From positions 1 to 64,000 of the forward strand of contig NZ_CAJXWY010000001.1 in NCBI RefSeq assembly GCF_913062725.1: DNA of 64,000 nucleotides, read 5' to 3'. The DNA comes from an uncultured Thiohalocapsa sp. GTDB lineage: Bacteria; Pseudomonadota; Gammaproteobacteria; Chromatiales; Chromatiaceae. Under the pieces are notes generated by a model. That model did no database searches and was not told the origin of the DNA. It worked only from the letters and a program-made list of their open reading frames with translations. Shown here piece by piece: positions 48,220-57,905 of the stretch (its first letter is position 1; every line of letters starts with the position of its first letter). A program made the position numbers and the translations under genes.

Positions 48220-49392
48220 ATGGGCAAAACCTCCCTCGTCGCTGTTCGGCTGCTCGCTGCCTGTCTCTTGCCGCTGTTTGCCATGGATGCCGCCGCGCAG
48301 GGCGCCGACGGCGTCCACGTCGTCAAGCAGGCGGAAGGGCTGCCGACGGTCTCGGTCGGCGGCACCGTCATCCCCTACAAAGAAGTCACATTCGCCGCAC
48401 AGCTGCCGGGCCGGGTCCAGTACATCGCCGGCATCGAGGGCGACGATTTCGACGAGAGCGACACCCTGGTCGCCCTCGACGACAGTGAGCTCCGGGCCAA
48501 GCGCGAGGCATTGGTGGCGCAGCTGGCCACCGCAGATGCCCAGCTGCGAAACGCCGGTGTGCAATACGGCCGTGAGCTGTACTCGCCGCGCTCGCGGTCA
48601 TCGCCCGGCGGCATGGGGGTGCCGAATCTGTTCGATCAGTTCTTCACCCGCCCCATGGAAGACTTCATCGGCGACCGCGACCAAGACGCCGAGCTGTCGG
48701 CGGATCTGTACGCATCCGGCACGCAGATCCAGGAGGCGCGCAACGCCATGATGGCGCTGCAGGCCGAGCTGCGAGCCCTCGACTCCAAGCTGCGCGACGC
48801 GCGCGCGGTGGCGCCGTTCGACGGGGTCATCGTCAAGAAATTCATCGAAGTCGGCGATACGGTGCAGCCCGGCCAGCCGCTCCTGAACTACGCCGATGTC
48901 GAGTACCTGCAGGTGGAAGTGGACATCCCCGCGCGGCTGCGTCCCGGCCTGCGCGAGGGCATGATGCTGCGCGCTGAGCTCGATGTGCCCGCGCGTGCCG
49001 GCACCGGCGGCGACGGTGTGCCCGTGCGCGTGGCTCAGATCTTCCCCATGGCCGACCCGCAGCGCCATACGGTGAAGGTCAAGTTCGATCTGCCCCAGGG
49101 CGTCTCGGAGCCCGGCATGTACGCGAAAGTGCTGGTGCCCGACTTCAATGCACCGGCGCGCGTCAACCCCGTCGTGCCCCGGTCCGCCGTGCGCTTCAAT
49201 GGCAGCCTGCCCGGGGTCTACGTGCTGGATGAGCAGGGCAACCCGGAGCTGCGCCTGATTCGGCTCGGCGAGCCGCGGCCGGACGCCATGGTGACGGTGC
49301 TCAGCGGCCTGCGTCCCGGCGAGCGCATCCTGCAGAACCCGGGCGCGGGCATCACCAGCAATTGGTCCCGCAGTGGCGACGGGGGCCGCTGA
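48220..49392 (+). CDS. RND efflux periplasmic adaptor (MFP) subunit
   Basis: The product, 390 residues, has a signal peptide (cleavage near DAAAQG). It contains a lipoyl/hairpin domain (PGRVQYIAGIEGDDFDESD), a helical hairpin, and beta-barrel parts (VAPFDGVIVKKFIEVGDTVQPG). The ATG at 48220 is preceded by AGGAA. It would link the RND permease encoded next to an outer-membrane channel, which is not in this window. The hairpin has an insert rich in Pro/Gly/Asp (about 115-155, GGMGVPNLFDQFF) that is unusual. Confidence 0.9.
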   Translation: MGKTSLVAVRLLAACLLPLFAMDAAAQGADGVHVVKQAEGLPTVSVGGTVIPYKEVTFAAQLPGRVQYIAGIEGDDFDESDTLVALDDSELRAKREALVAQLATADAQLRNAGVQYGRELYSPRSRSSPGGMGVPNLFDQFFTRPMEDFIGDRDQDAELSADLYASGTQIQEARNAMMALQAELRALDSKLRDARAVAPFDGVIVKKFIEVGDTVQPGQPLLNYADVEYLQVEVDIPARLRPGLREGMMLRAELDVPARAGTGGDGVPVRVAQIFPMADPQRHTVKVKFDLPQGVSEPGMYAKVLVPDFNAPARVNPVVPRSAVRFNGSLPGVYVLDEQGNPELRLIRLGEPRPDAMVTVLSGLRPGERILQNPGAGITSNWSRSGDGGR

Positions 49393-49531
49393 TCCCCCAG
49401 CCCGGGGTCGCGCGCCAGTCAGCGCGCGCTAGACCATCGCCGCCGCGCTCCACTCGGGCCGCGGTGGATTATGGCGCCCAACCCCCTCGCCGGGCGCCGC
49501 TTCGCCTTCACACCGAATCCGATACCGAGTC

Positions 49532-52500
49532 ATGAGCCAGGACGACAGCACCCGGGCCAACGCCGGGACCCATCCAAACAGCGATCCGCCCTACGACGAG
49601 GACAACCTTGGTCTTGCCGGCCGCACGGCGCGCTTCTTCCTCCGCTCGCCACTGTCGCCGCTGTTCTACGTCGCGATGCTGATGATGGGCCTGCTCGGGC
49701 TCATCGCCACACCCCGTCAGGAGGATCCGCAAATCTCGGTGCCCATGATCGATATCATGGTGCAGTATCCGGGGGCGTCGGCGGAGCAGGTGAGTAACCT
49801 CGCCATGCAGCCGCTGGAGCGGATGATCAGCGAGATTCCGGGGGTGGACCACGTCTACTCCGCCGCCGAGCGCGGCCAGGGCCTCGTCACCGTGCAGTTC
49901 GAGGTGGGTGAGGAGATGGGGCCGTCGTTGGTGAAGGTGAACGACAAGCTCGCCTCCAACAGGGACAAGATCCCGCCCGGGGTCATGCCGCCCCTGGTGA
50001 AGAGCAAGGGCATCGACGACGTGCCCATCGTGACACTGACGCTATGGTCGAAGGATGTGGACGGTGATGGGCGGCCGGACGTCGATGACGGCCAGCTTCG
50101 GCTGCTCGCACAGGATGTGCTGCAGGTGCTCAAAGAAGTGCCCGATACGGGGAATGCCTTCATCGTGGGCGGGCGCCGCGAGCAGGTCACCGTGGATGCC
50201 TTCCCCGAGCGGTTGTCCGGCTACCGCATCAGCCTCGGCGATGTGGCCAACACCATCAACACCGCCAATGCGGAGGCGACGGCCGGCGGCGTCGAGTCCA
50301 GCGGCGCGCATTTCTCGGTGACGACGGGCTCCTTCCTCAAGAGCGCAGACGAGATCGCCCGGCTCGTGGTGGGCACGTACAACGAGATCCCCGTCTACGT
50401 CTACGACGTGGCCCAGGTGCAGCGCGAGCCCGAAGACGCCAAACAGTTGGTGGCCTACTACACCGGGCCGGCGGCAGCGGACGGGGTCAAGGCGGACGGC
50501 GTGCCGGCGGTGACCATCGCCATCGCCAAGAAGGAGCTCACCAATGGTGTCACGGTCGCCAACGCCATCATGGACAAGGTGGAGGAGCTCAAGGGCGGGC
50601 GCATCCCCAACAACGTCGAGGTGAGCGTCACCCGCAACTACGGCGAATCCGCGGACGAGAAGGTCTCGGACCTCATCAAAAAGCTCTTCATCGCAACCTT
50701 TTTCGTCTTCCTGCTGGTGCTCGCCGCCTTCCGCGCCCTGAAGCCGGCCATGGTCGTGCTGTTGGTGATCCCGGTGGTGCTCCTGATGACCATCTTCATG
50801 GCTTGGGTGACCAACTACACCATTGACCGCGTCAGCCTCTTCGCGCTCATCTTCTCCATCGGTATCCTCGTCGACGATGCCATCGTCGTGGTCGAGAACA
50901 TCTATCGGCGCTGGCTGGAAGAGGGGCGCACCGACGATCACACCGCCGTCGACGCCGTGCGCGAGGTGGGCAATCCCACCATTCTCGCCACCTTCACGGT
51001 CATCGCCGCGCTGCTGCCCATGGGCTTCGTCAGCGGCATGATGGGCCCGTACATGGAGCCGATTCCGGCCCTCGGCTCGGTGGCCATGCTGATCTCCCTG
51101 TTCGCGGCCTTCGTATTCACGCCGTACCTGGCCATTTCCAAATGGCTCAAGCCATCCATGCGCTATCTCGAGATTGCTGAGAAGCGCGAGCATCGCGAGG
51201 CCGAGGGCCTCGAGAAGCTCTACGTGGCCATCCTGGTTCCGCTGATCGAGAGCAAGGGCAAACGCTTCCTGTTCAAGCTGATCATGTGGGGCACCTTCCT
51301 GTTCACGCTGTCGTTCTTCTACTTCCAGTGGGTGCCGGTGAAGATGCTGCCGCTGGACAACAAGCCGGAGTTCTCGGTGGTGCTGGACATGCCCGAGGGC
51401 ACGGCCCTGCCGGTGACGGCCAATCTGGCCCATCGCATGGCCGAGAAGCTGCGCACCATCCCCGAGGTGACGGCGCTGCAGCTCTATGCCGGCACGGCGC
51501 GCCCGTTTGACTTCAACGGCATGGTGCGCCACTACTACCTGCGCGATGACCCCTGGCAGGGCGAGCTGCAGGTCCAGCTCAAGAACAAGAAAAAACGCGA
51601 GCGCTCCAGCCACGAGATCGCCGTCGAGGCCCGTAACCTGCTCAGGCCCCTGGCGGACGAGAGCGGCGCACATATCGCCGTCGTGGAAATGCCGCCCGGG
51701 CCGCCGGTGCTGCAATCGGTGGTGGCGGAGGTGCACGGGCCTTCGCCGGAGGTCCGTCGGGACTTCGCCCGCGAGCTGACGGATATCTTCGCGCAGGCAG
51801 AGAGCACCCGCGACGTGGATAACTATATCCGCGAGCCCTTCGATTACTGGCGCTTCGAAGTGGACACCGAGAAAGCCGTCCGCCGCGGCATCTCCGTGGA
51901 CGCCATCAACCAGAACCTGGCCATGGCCCTGGGCGGCGCCACCCTGGGTGATGTCAAGATGAAGTCGGGCCACGAGCCGGTGAACATCGTGCTCCAGGTG
52001 CCGCTGGCCGAGCGCTCCCAGATCGACCGCCTGGGCGACCTGCCCATCCGCTCCAACGCGGGCTTCACGGTGCCGTTGCGCGAGCTCGGGCGCTTCGAGC
52101 GCGTGCCCGAAGAGCAGATCATCTACCGCAAGGACTTGCGCGCCATCGAATATGTCGTGGCCGACGTGGGCGGCGACCTGGCGGCACCGGTCTACGCCAT
52201 GCTGCAGGTCCAGGATCGCCTCGACGCCATGGGCTATGTCGCACCCGACGGCACGGTGCCCAAGGCATACTGGCTCGGGCCGCCGCCGACGGACCGCGTC
52301 ACCGGGTTCGAATGGACCGGCGAGTGGACGGTCACTTACGAAACCTTCCGCGACATGGGCGCCGCCTTCGCCGTCGCCCTGGTGCTGATCTACATCCTGG
52401 TGGTCTGGGAGTTCGGTAACTTTCGGATTCCGCTGGTCATCATGGCACCCATTCCGCTCACCCTGCTCGGCATCATCCCGGCACACTGGTTGATGTTCGA

Positions 52501-53500
52501 GCTCGGGCTGGGTGGCGAGTTCACGGCCACCTCCATGATCGGCTGGATCGCGCTCGCCGGCATCATCGTGCGCAACTCCATCCTGCTTGTGGACTTTTCC
52601 GTCCACGAGGTACAGAAGGGCGTGCCGGTGGCCGAAGCGGTGATCCGCGCCTGCAAGACCCGCACGCGGCCCATCGTCATCACCGCCCTGGCGCTGGTGG
52701 CGGGCTCCAGCGTCATCTTCACCGACCCGATCTTCCAGGGCATGGCCATTTCCCTCTCCTCGGGGGTGCTGGTCTCCACCTTGCTGACCCTCATCGTCAT
52801 TCCGCTGGGCTGCGTCGCCGCGAGCCGGGATCTGTGTGAGGTGGCCGTGGCGAGTGCGCCCCGTGGCACGACGGTGCCATGCGCCGAAGAAATGCTGGAG
52901 GACGAGCGCGAGACGAGCGAGACCCGTTCGCAGGGCGCACCCGCCCCCCGGCCCGAGTCCTCATCGTCGCTGCTCGGCAAGCTGGGTGGTGCGCTGATGA
53001 TGCTGTTCTACCTGGTGCGCGGCCTCTTCCTGCTGCTGTTCGACTGGCTGAAGACCTTGCTGCGGGGCAAGCGACAGCCCCCCGCGGGCCAGGGTCCGAA
53101 ACCGGGCGGCGGTGGCTCGGGTGCCGCGCCGCAGGGCTCGCCGAGCGGCGATGGTGGCGCGGCCGCATCCAGCGGCGGTACGCCGCACGCGGGTGATGCT
53201 GCCGCCGGCGATGTGACCCATCATCAACGCAGCGCCGAGGCCGAGGTGCAAAACGCGCTGCGCACGACTGACACAGGGACGCCCGCGGCGGCGGCACCAA
53301 CCCCAACCGGGGCAGCCGATACGGCGCCGGCGGCTGCGCCCACGAAGAAGGCCGCGGCCAAGGGCAAGGCGCCGCAGCGCGCCACCAAGAAAAAGGCGTC
53401 TTCGCGGCCCGCGACGGCGGCCAAGCCCAAGACGGCGAAGGTACAAAAGAAGACTGCGCGGCGCGGGATTCGCCTCAAGACGGACGATGACGCAGAGTAG
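49532..53500 (+). CDS. RND efflux permease with long lysine/alanine-rich C-terminal tail
   Basis: This inner-membrane pump has 1,322 residues, compared with about 1,030-1,100 for typical RND permeases. The usual plan is present: a first span at about 38-58, porter domains, the membrane block with FSIGILVDDAIVVVENI (about 445-461), and a second half ending near residue 1100. After about 1,140 it adds a hydrophobic segment (LGGALMMLFYLVRGLFLLLF), basic residues, a Gly/Ser/Pro linker and a tail rich in Ala and Lys (KKAAAKGKAPQRATKKKASS). The tail is probably cytoplasmic and resembles histone H1-like or AlgP-like sequence in composition. The substrate is unknown. The adaptor lies 139 bases upstream. 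Confidence 0.9.
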   Translation: MSQDDSTRANAGTHPNSDPPYDEDNLGLAGRTARFFLRSPLSPLFYVAMLMMGLLGLIATPRQEDPQISVPMIDIMVQYPGASAEQVSNLAMQPLERMISEIPGVDHVYSAAERGQGLVTVQFEVGEEMGPSLVKVNDKLASNRDKIPPGVMPPLVKSKGIDDVPIVTLTLWSKDVDGDGRPDVDDGQLRLLAQDVLQVLKEVPDTGNAFIVGGRREQVTVDAFPERLSGYRISLGDVANTINTANAEATAGGVESSGAHFSVTTGSFLKSADEIARLVVGTYNEIPVYVYDVAQVQREPEDAKQLVAYYTGPAAADGVKADGVPAVTIAIAKKELTNGVTVANAIMDKVEELKGGRIPNNVEVSVTRNYGESADEKVSDLIKKLFIATFFVFLLVLAAFRALKPAMVVLLVIPVVLLMTIFMAWVTNYTIDRVSLFALIFSIGILVDDAIVVVENIYRRWLEEGRTDDHTAVDAVREVGNPTILATFTVIAALLPMGFVSGMMGPYMEPIPALGSVAMLISLFAAFVFTPYLAISKWLKPSMRYLEIAEKREHREAEGLEKLYVAILVPLIESKGKRFLFKLIMWGTFLFTLSFFYFQWVPVKMLPLDNKPEFSVVLDMPEGTALPVTANLAHRMAEKLRTIPEVTALQLYAGTARPFDFNGMVRHYYLRDDPWQGELQVQLKNKKKRERSSHEIAVEARNLLRPLADESGAHIAVVEMPPGPPVLQSVVAEVHGPSPEVRRDFARELTDIFAQAESTRDVDNYIREPFDYWRFEVDTEKAVRRGISVDAINQNLAMALGGATLGDVKMKSGHEPVNIVLQVPLAERSQIDRLGDLPIRSNAGFTVPLRELGRFERVPEEQIIYRKDLRAIEYVVADVGGDLAAPVYAMLQVQDRLDAMGYVAPDGTVPKAYWLGPPPTDRVTGFEWTGEWTVTYETFRDMGAAFAVALVLIYILVVWEFGNFRIPLVIMAPIPLTLLGIIPAHWLMFELGLGGEFTATSMIGWIALAGIIVRNSILLVDFSVHEVQKGVPVAEAVIRACKTRTRPIVITALALVAGSSVIFTDPIFQGMAISLSSGVLVSTLLTLIVIPLGCVAASRDLCEVAVASAPRGTTVPCAEEMLEDERETSETRSQGAPAPRPESSSSLLGKLGGALMMLFYLVRGLFLLLFDWLKTLLRGKRQPPAGQGPKPGGGGSGAAPQGSPSGDGGAAASSGGTPHAGDAAAGDVTHHQRSAEAEVQNALRTTDTGTPAAAAPTPTGAADTAPAAAPTKKAAAKGKAPQRATKKKASSRPATAAKPKTAKVQKKTARRGIRLKTDDDAE

Positions 53501-53619
53501 GCGCTCACGTCTCGCCATACCGCCGTGCAGTGGAACAGTGCCAGTGCGGCTAGACTGAAGACGACGACCGCGTCCGTTGCGGTCGATGCGAATGGACCTG
53601 GCCGCTGGTGGTGCTCCTC

Positions 53620-54432
53620 ATGCTGAGAATTCTGGCTTCAACCCTGTGCTGTGCATCGGCCCTGCTCGTGGCGAGCCCGCTATTGGCCGCCGACTTCGGC
53701 GGTGCGCCGGACCCGGGCTGGTATCAACAGGGCAGCGGTTACTTACCCGACGAGCGCCCGGGCCGGCGAGGCGGTGTCGGTGACGCCGAGGGCGGTGGTT
53801 ATGGCGGCGATGCCTTCGGCAGAGATCGCGGCTTCCGCTACGGCGGCGATGAACCGCCCTCCGCCTGGAATCCGGGCGGCGGCGCATTCGCGAGCGGCTG
53901 GCGCGACGGCGATGGCCGGCAGCCCGAGCGCTATGCGACACCCCCGGTGTCGGGCGACCCACCACCGCAACGGCGCTCGCCCGATGGCTACGGCGCGCCG
54001 GATTGGGCGCAACAGCCGCTGCCCCGGGCGCGGAGCCAGACGGGTGCTGCGCAGGGATGGCGCGACGACTGGACCTTCGAGCAGCAGCCCTGGCTCGCTG
54101 ACGATGGCTACGACACGGCGGGGCAGGATGTCTGGCGGCTACCGCCGGCACGGCCCCGTTACCGCTTCCGGGAGGATCCGGACCTGGAGCAGCGCCTGGG
54201 CGAGCAGCGCCTGGGCGGTTACCGCTTCCGCCCGCTCACCGACAGGGAGCGGGCACGCCAGCGCGAGGCGGAGGGCGGAGCCTGGCTCGCCGAGCCCTAT
54301 CCGGAGCGCCGCTACCGCTCACCGCAGCGCCGGCGTAATGGCGGCGGTGCAACGGCCTTCGGCTATGCCCCGGAATCCGTCGGCAGTCCGCCGGAGGATT
54401 TTTACCGGCGCTACTATCGCAGCGGTCCTTGA
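53620..54432 (+). CDS. Secreted Arg/Gly-rich protein of unknown function
   Basis: The product, 270 residues, starts at an ATG at 53620; a GTG at 53608 is an alternative, and neither has a strong ribosome binding site. A signal peptide ends near LLAADF. The mature protein is low in complexity and rich in Gly, Arg, Tyr, Trp and Pro, with motifs such as RYRFREDPDLEQRLGEQRLG and RFRPLTDRERARQRE. No domain is recognised. It is followed 41 bases later by the ParA gene and may belong to the same group. The composition suggests an envelope or matrix-associated protein, but that is a guess. Confidence 0.6.
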   Translation: MLRILASTLCCASALLVASPLLAADFGGAPDPGWYQQGSGYLPDERPGRRGGVGDAEGGGYGGDAFGRDRGFRYGGDEPPSAWNPGGGAFASGWRDGDGRQPERYATPPVSGDPPPQRRSPDGYGAPDWAQQPLPRARSQTGAAQGWRDDWTFEQQPWLADDGYDTAGQDVWRLPPARPRYRFREDPDLEQRLGEQRLGGYRFRPLTDRERARQREAEGGAWLAEPYPERRYRSPQRRRNGGGATAFGYAPESVGSPPEDFYRRYYRSGP

Positions 54433-54473
54433 GCCGATCGCAATCGTCGCTGCTTCAGGAGATCGAGACCCGC

Positions 54474-55106
54474 ATGATCACGGTGGTAGGGAGCCTGAAG
54501 GGAGGCTCTGGCAAAAGCACGCTGACCTTCAATCTTGGTGTGTGGCTGGCGATGGCCGACGTCGACGTCCAGCTCCTGGACGCAGACCCCCAGGCGACAC
54601 TGACCGACGTCACCGAAGTACGCACCGAAGAGGACTTCGAGCCGACGCTGCTGGTGCGCGACCGCGACGCCCTCACGCCCGAGGGCCTGGCCGAGCACGA
54701 AGAAAGCATCATCGACATCGGCACGGCGGACATGGATGCGGTGCGCACGGCGCTGACGCTGTGCGATCGGGTGGTGGTGCCCGTGCCCCCGTCCCAGGCC
54801 GACATCTGGTCGACACAGCGGTTCGTGCGTCTGGTGCGGTCGGCGGAGCGCAGCAAGCCCGCCGAGATCATCGGCTTCATCAATCGGGGGGATACGCATC
54901 ATGCCGTGCGCGAGACCAACGAGGCGGCCGCCGCCCTGGTATCCCTCCCCGACGTGCGCTACATCAAGCCGCGCCTGTCCCAGCGCACGGTCTTCCGGCG
55001 CTCCTTCAGCGAAGGGCTCGCCGTGTTCGAGCTGGACCCGCGTGGCAAGGGCGCCAAAGAGTTCTATGCCCTCGCCGCAGCCCTTTTCCCACACCTGCTG
55101 AGCTGA
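54474..55106 (+). CDS. Orphan ParA-family ATPase
   Basis: This ATPase of 210 residues belongs to the ParA/MinD group. The deviant Walker A is KGGSGKST (9-16), followed by LLDADPQATLTDV and IIDIGTADMD. The ATG at 54474 is preferred; the frame opens upstream without domain content. ParA proteins position DNA or protein cargo. No ParB or parS-like gene is adjacent, so this is an orphan that probably positions something other than the chromosome. The next gene, a one-pass membrane protein, could be its partner. Confidence 0.85.
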   Translation: MITVVGSLKGGSGKSTLTFNLGVWLAMADVDVQLLDADPQATLTDVTEVRTEEDFEPTLLVRDRDALTPEGLAEHEESIIDIGTADMDAVRTALTLCDRVVVPVPPSQADIWSTQRFVRLVRSAERSKPAEIIGFINRGDTHHAVRETNEAAAALVSLPDVRYIKPRLSQRTVFRRSFSEGLAVFELDPRGKGAKEFYALAAALFPHLLS

Positions 55107-55302
55107 TCGTCGGAACACCCGTCGTGCGGTGGGAATTCCCGGGCTTTGTGATAGTCTCTATTGACGAACACCCGAAGACGCGCGCCGCCGGCGCCTCCAG
55201 CGCGCACCCCGACCCGCGTGCAGGGGCCGCCCCTCGCTCGAGCGGGGCGCCCCCGGTGATCGTCGCAGAACAAAAGAGACCCGCACTGAGGCAACCAAGG
55301 CG

Positions 55303-55836
55303 ATGGCGCATCCCACACCCGACTCCGACCCCGGCGCGCCGCAGGCATCCGGTTATGCGCCGGACGCACTGCAGGCCGAAGCCACGGATTCCCAGGCCAA
55401 CGCCTTCGCCATGGACCGGCTGTCCCAGGCCTTCGAGAACAGTGCCAGGCGCTGGGAGCTCATCGTCTATCCATCGCTGTTCGCCTTCATCATCCTCGCA
55501 GCCTATGGCTTCTATCTGGTGTTCAGTCTGGCGAAAGACGTCCACTACCTCGCCATCAGCGTCGACTCCAACATGACGGTGCTGGCGAGCAATATGCAGT
55601 CCATCTCCGACAATATGGGCCAGATCAGCTCCAATGTGCGCACCATGGCCGTGGGCGTCGACTCCATGGCCCGAGACGTGAGTGTGCTGGAGCCGATGTT
55701 GACCAATATCCAGGGCATGGAGCAGTCCATGCAGTCCATGACCTATACGACCGCCAACATGCGGGATGATCTCGGCAGCATGAACCGCAACATCGGGCGG
55801 CCGATGCACTTCATCAACAGCTTCATGCCCTGGTGA
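55303..55836 (+). CDS. One-pass membrane protein with Met/Asn/Ser-rich coiled region
   Basis: The product, 177 residues, has a disordered N-terminus, a membrane span (about 55-80, FAFIILAAYGFYLVFSL) and a C-terminal region. That region has heptad-like repeats of Ser, Asn and Met: VDSNMTVLASNMQSISDN, MGQISSNVRTMAVGVDSMA, EQSMQSMTYTTANMRDD. It is followed by NRNIGRPMHFINSFMPW. The repeats suggest a long amphipathic helix or coiled coil. I know no function. It sits between ParA and a 5'-nucleotidase, 91 bases before the latter. Confidence 0.65.
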   Translation: MAHPTPDSDPGAPQASGYAPDALQAEATDSQANAFAMDRLSQAFENSARRWELIVYPSLFAFIILAAYGFYLVFSLAKDVHYLAISVDSNMTVLASNMQSISDNMGQISSNVRTMAVGVDSMARDVSVLEPMLTNIQGMEQSMQSMTYTTANMRDDLGSMNRNIGRPMHFINSFMPW

Positions 55837-55926
55837 CCCCCGCATCAGGCTGCCGCCCCGAGAACCCCCGCCGCAGCGCGCGCCAGCGCCGGGCGCCGCC
55901 CGCGCATCAGCGCGCACGGGCCTGAC

Positions 55927-56850
55927 ATGGACGACGAGCACCGCGCCGACGCCAGGGCCATCCGCTTGACGGTGGCCATCTCATCACGGGCCCTGTTCGA
56001 CCTCGACGAGTCCCACGCCGTCTTCGAGCAGGAGGGCGTCGACGCCTACCACGCCTATCAGGTGGCGCGGGAAAACGAGGTGCTCGCGCCCGGCGTGGCC
56101 TTCGCCCTGGTGCAAAAGCTGCTGGCGCTGAACGAGCGCATCGGCGACGCCGGGCGGGTCGAGATCATCCTGTTGTCCCGCAACAGCTCCGATACCGGGC
56201 TCAGGGTGTTCAACTCCATCCGCCATCATGGCCTGGAGATCACCCGCGCGGCCTTCACCAATGGCGCCAGCCCCTACCGTTATGTGAGCGCCTTCGATGC
56301 GCACCTGTTCTTGTCGGCGGACCCGGACGACGTCCGCCAGGCGCTGGCGGCGGGCTGCGCCGCGGCCACACTGATGCCGGCCCCGGCCAAGTCCGCCGGC
56401 GGCGCCGACGCCCCGGTTCGGATCGCCTTCGACGGCGATGCCGTGTTGTTTTCGGACGAGGCCGAGCGCGTCTACCGCAGTGAGGGCCTCGCCGTGTTCA
56501 ATGCGCGTGAGGTGGCCGCCGCCGCCGTACCCCTGTCCGCCGGACCCTTCAAGGGCTTCCTGCTGGCGCTGCACCGCATCCAGGCCCTGTTCCCGCCCCG
56601 GGATGCCCCGCTGCGCACGGCGCTCATCACCGCCCGCGGGGCGCCGTCCCACGAGCGCGTGATTCGCACCCTCAGGGACTGGGGTATCCGCATCGACGAG
56701 GCCCTGTTTCTCGGCGGCCTGCCCAAGGGCGCGTTCCTGGAGGCCTTCGACGCGGATATCTACTTCGATGATCAGGAGGGACACTGTGCCGATGCCCGCG
56801 GGCGGGTGGCCACCGGCCATGTGCCGCACGGCATCGCCAATGCCGGCTGA
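55927..56850 (+). CDS. Cytosolic 5'-nucleotidase
   Basis: The product, 307 residues, belongs to the 5'-nucleotidase family related to NT5C1 (PF06189 type). Typical segments are AISSRALFDLDESHAVFEQ, with the nucleophile-bearing DLDES, then EIILLSRNSSDTGLRVFNSI and IAFDGDAVLFSDEAERVY, and TARGAPSHERVIRTLRDWGI. It should dephosphorylate nucleoside monophosphates in the cytoplasm. It converges with epmB, 45 bases apart. The upstream neighbours suggest no direct pathway. Confidence 0.85.
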   Translation: MDDEHRADARAIRLTVAISSRALFDLDESHAVFEQEGVDAYHAYQVARENEVLAPGVAFALVQKLLALNERIGDAGRVEIILLSRNSSDTGLRVFNSIRHHGLEITRAAFTNGASPYRYVSAFDAHLFLSADPDDVRQALAAGCAAATLMPAPAKSAGGADAPVRIAFDGDAVLFSDEAERVYRSEGLAVFNAREVAAAAVPLSAGPFKGFLLALHRIQALFPPRDAPLRTALITARGAPSHERVIRTLRDWGIRIDEALFLGGLPKGAFLEAFDADIYFDDQEGHCADARGRVATGHVPHGIANAG

Positions 56851-56895
56851 GACGCGGCGGCTGCGGGGGCGCCGACGGCGGTTGGGCGTCGGGCC

Positions 56896-57903
56896 TCACA
56901 GCAACGGCAGCTTGCTGCCGGCGCCCGGCAGCTCGCGCACCAGCAGCGGCGTCAGATAGCCCGGCAGGCGGCTGCGCAGTGCGGTGGCCAGCGTACGGGC
57001 GCGCGCGTCGTCGACGGCGAAATGGGCGGCGCCGGCGACGGGATCGAGCTGATGCAGGTAGTAGGGCAGGACGCCGCAATCGAACAGCCGCTCGCTCAGC
57101 GCCGTCAGGCAATCGGCGTCGTCATTGACGCCGCGCAGGAGCACGCTTTGGTTGAGCAGCGTCACGCCGGCCTCGCCCAGCGCCGCCAGCGCGTCGGCGG
57201 CGGCGGCGCCGAGCTCCGCCGGGTGATTGGCGTGGATCACCAGGACGCAGCGCTGGGGTTGTGCGGCGAGCAGGCGGCCGAGCGCCGGCGTCACCCGGGA
57301 TGGCAGCACGATGGGCAGCCGGCTGTGCACGCGTATGCGGCGCAGATGCGCCATGCCCGCCACGCGCCCGAGCAGGTCGGCGAGGGCATGATCGTCGAGC
57401 AGCAGCGGGTCGCCGCCGCTGAGGATCAGCTCGTGCACGTCCGTGGCGGCTGCGAGCTCGGCCAAGGCCGCGTCCAGGGCCCCGCGAGCCGGCAGCGTCG
57501 CGTAGGGGAAATGGCGCCGGAAGCAGTAGCGGCAGTGCACCGCACAGCCACCGGTGGCGATCAGCAGCGCACGCCCGTGGTATTTGCGCAGCAGACCGCC
57601 GTCGGTGCAGGCGGCGAGCTCCCCCACGGGGTCGGTGCCGAAGCCATCCGCCGCCGCCGACTCGGCGCGCAGGGGCAGCACCTGGCGCAGCAGCGGGTCG
57701 TGCGGATCACCGCGGCGCATCAATTCCGCGAAACCCCGCGGGACCAGCAGGCGAAAGTCCGACGCCTGGGCCAGCACCCCGGCGCGCCCGGCGGCGGGAA
57801 TGCCGAGGAAGTCCAGCAGCGCCTCGACAGCGGTGAAGGCGCCCGCCAGCTCCTGCTGCCAAAGGACGCGGCTGCGCGCTTGTGTCATGGTGTCAAGGTG
57901 CAT
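56896..57903 (-). CDS. epmB: EF-P beta-lysylation protein EpmB
   Basis: This radical-SAM lysine 2,3-aminomutase-like enzyme of 335 residues makes the beta-lysine used to modify elongation factor P. The cluster motif CAVHCRYCFR is at about 120. ELILSGGDPLLLDDHALADLL and GVTLLNQSVLLRGVNDD are typical. A PLP-binding Lys is expected in the C-terminal part but was not located with certainty. It is preceded by the MFS gene at 2 bases, so both are co-transcribed. epmA and efp are not in the window. Confidence 0.9.
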   Translation of the reverse strand: MHLDTMTQARSRVLWQQELAGAFTAVEALLDFLGIPAAGRAGVLAQASDFRLLVPRGFAELMRRGDPHDPLLRQVLPLRAESAAADGFGTDPVGELAACTDGGLLRKYHGRALLIATGGCAVHCRYCFRRHFPYATLPARGALDAALAELAAATDVHELILSGGDPLLLDDHALADLLGRVAGMAHLRRIRVHSRLPIVLPSRVTPALGRLLAAQPQRCVLVIHANHPAELGAAAADALAALGEAGVTLLNQSVLLRGVNDDADCLTALSERLFDCGVLPYYLHQLDPVAGAAHFAVDDARARTLATALRSRLPGYLTPLLVRELPGAGSKLPLL

Positions 57904-57905
57904 GG

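Noticed and set aside
50042..52606. An 854-codon minus-strand open frame across the RND permease
   Set aside because: It is an antisense shadow caused by high GC; the plus frame carries clear RND motifs, and this one is rich in His/Asp/Gly repeats without domains.
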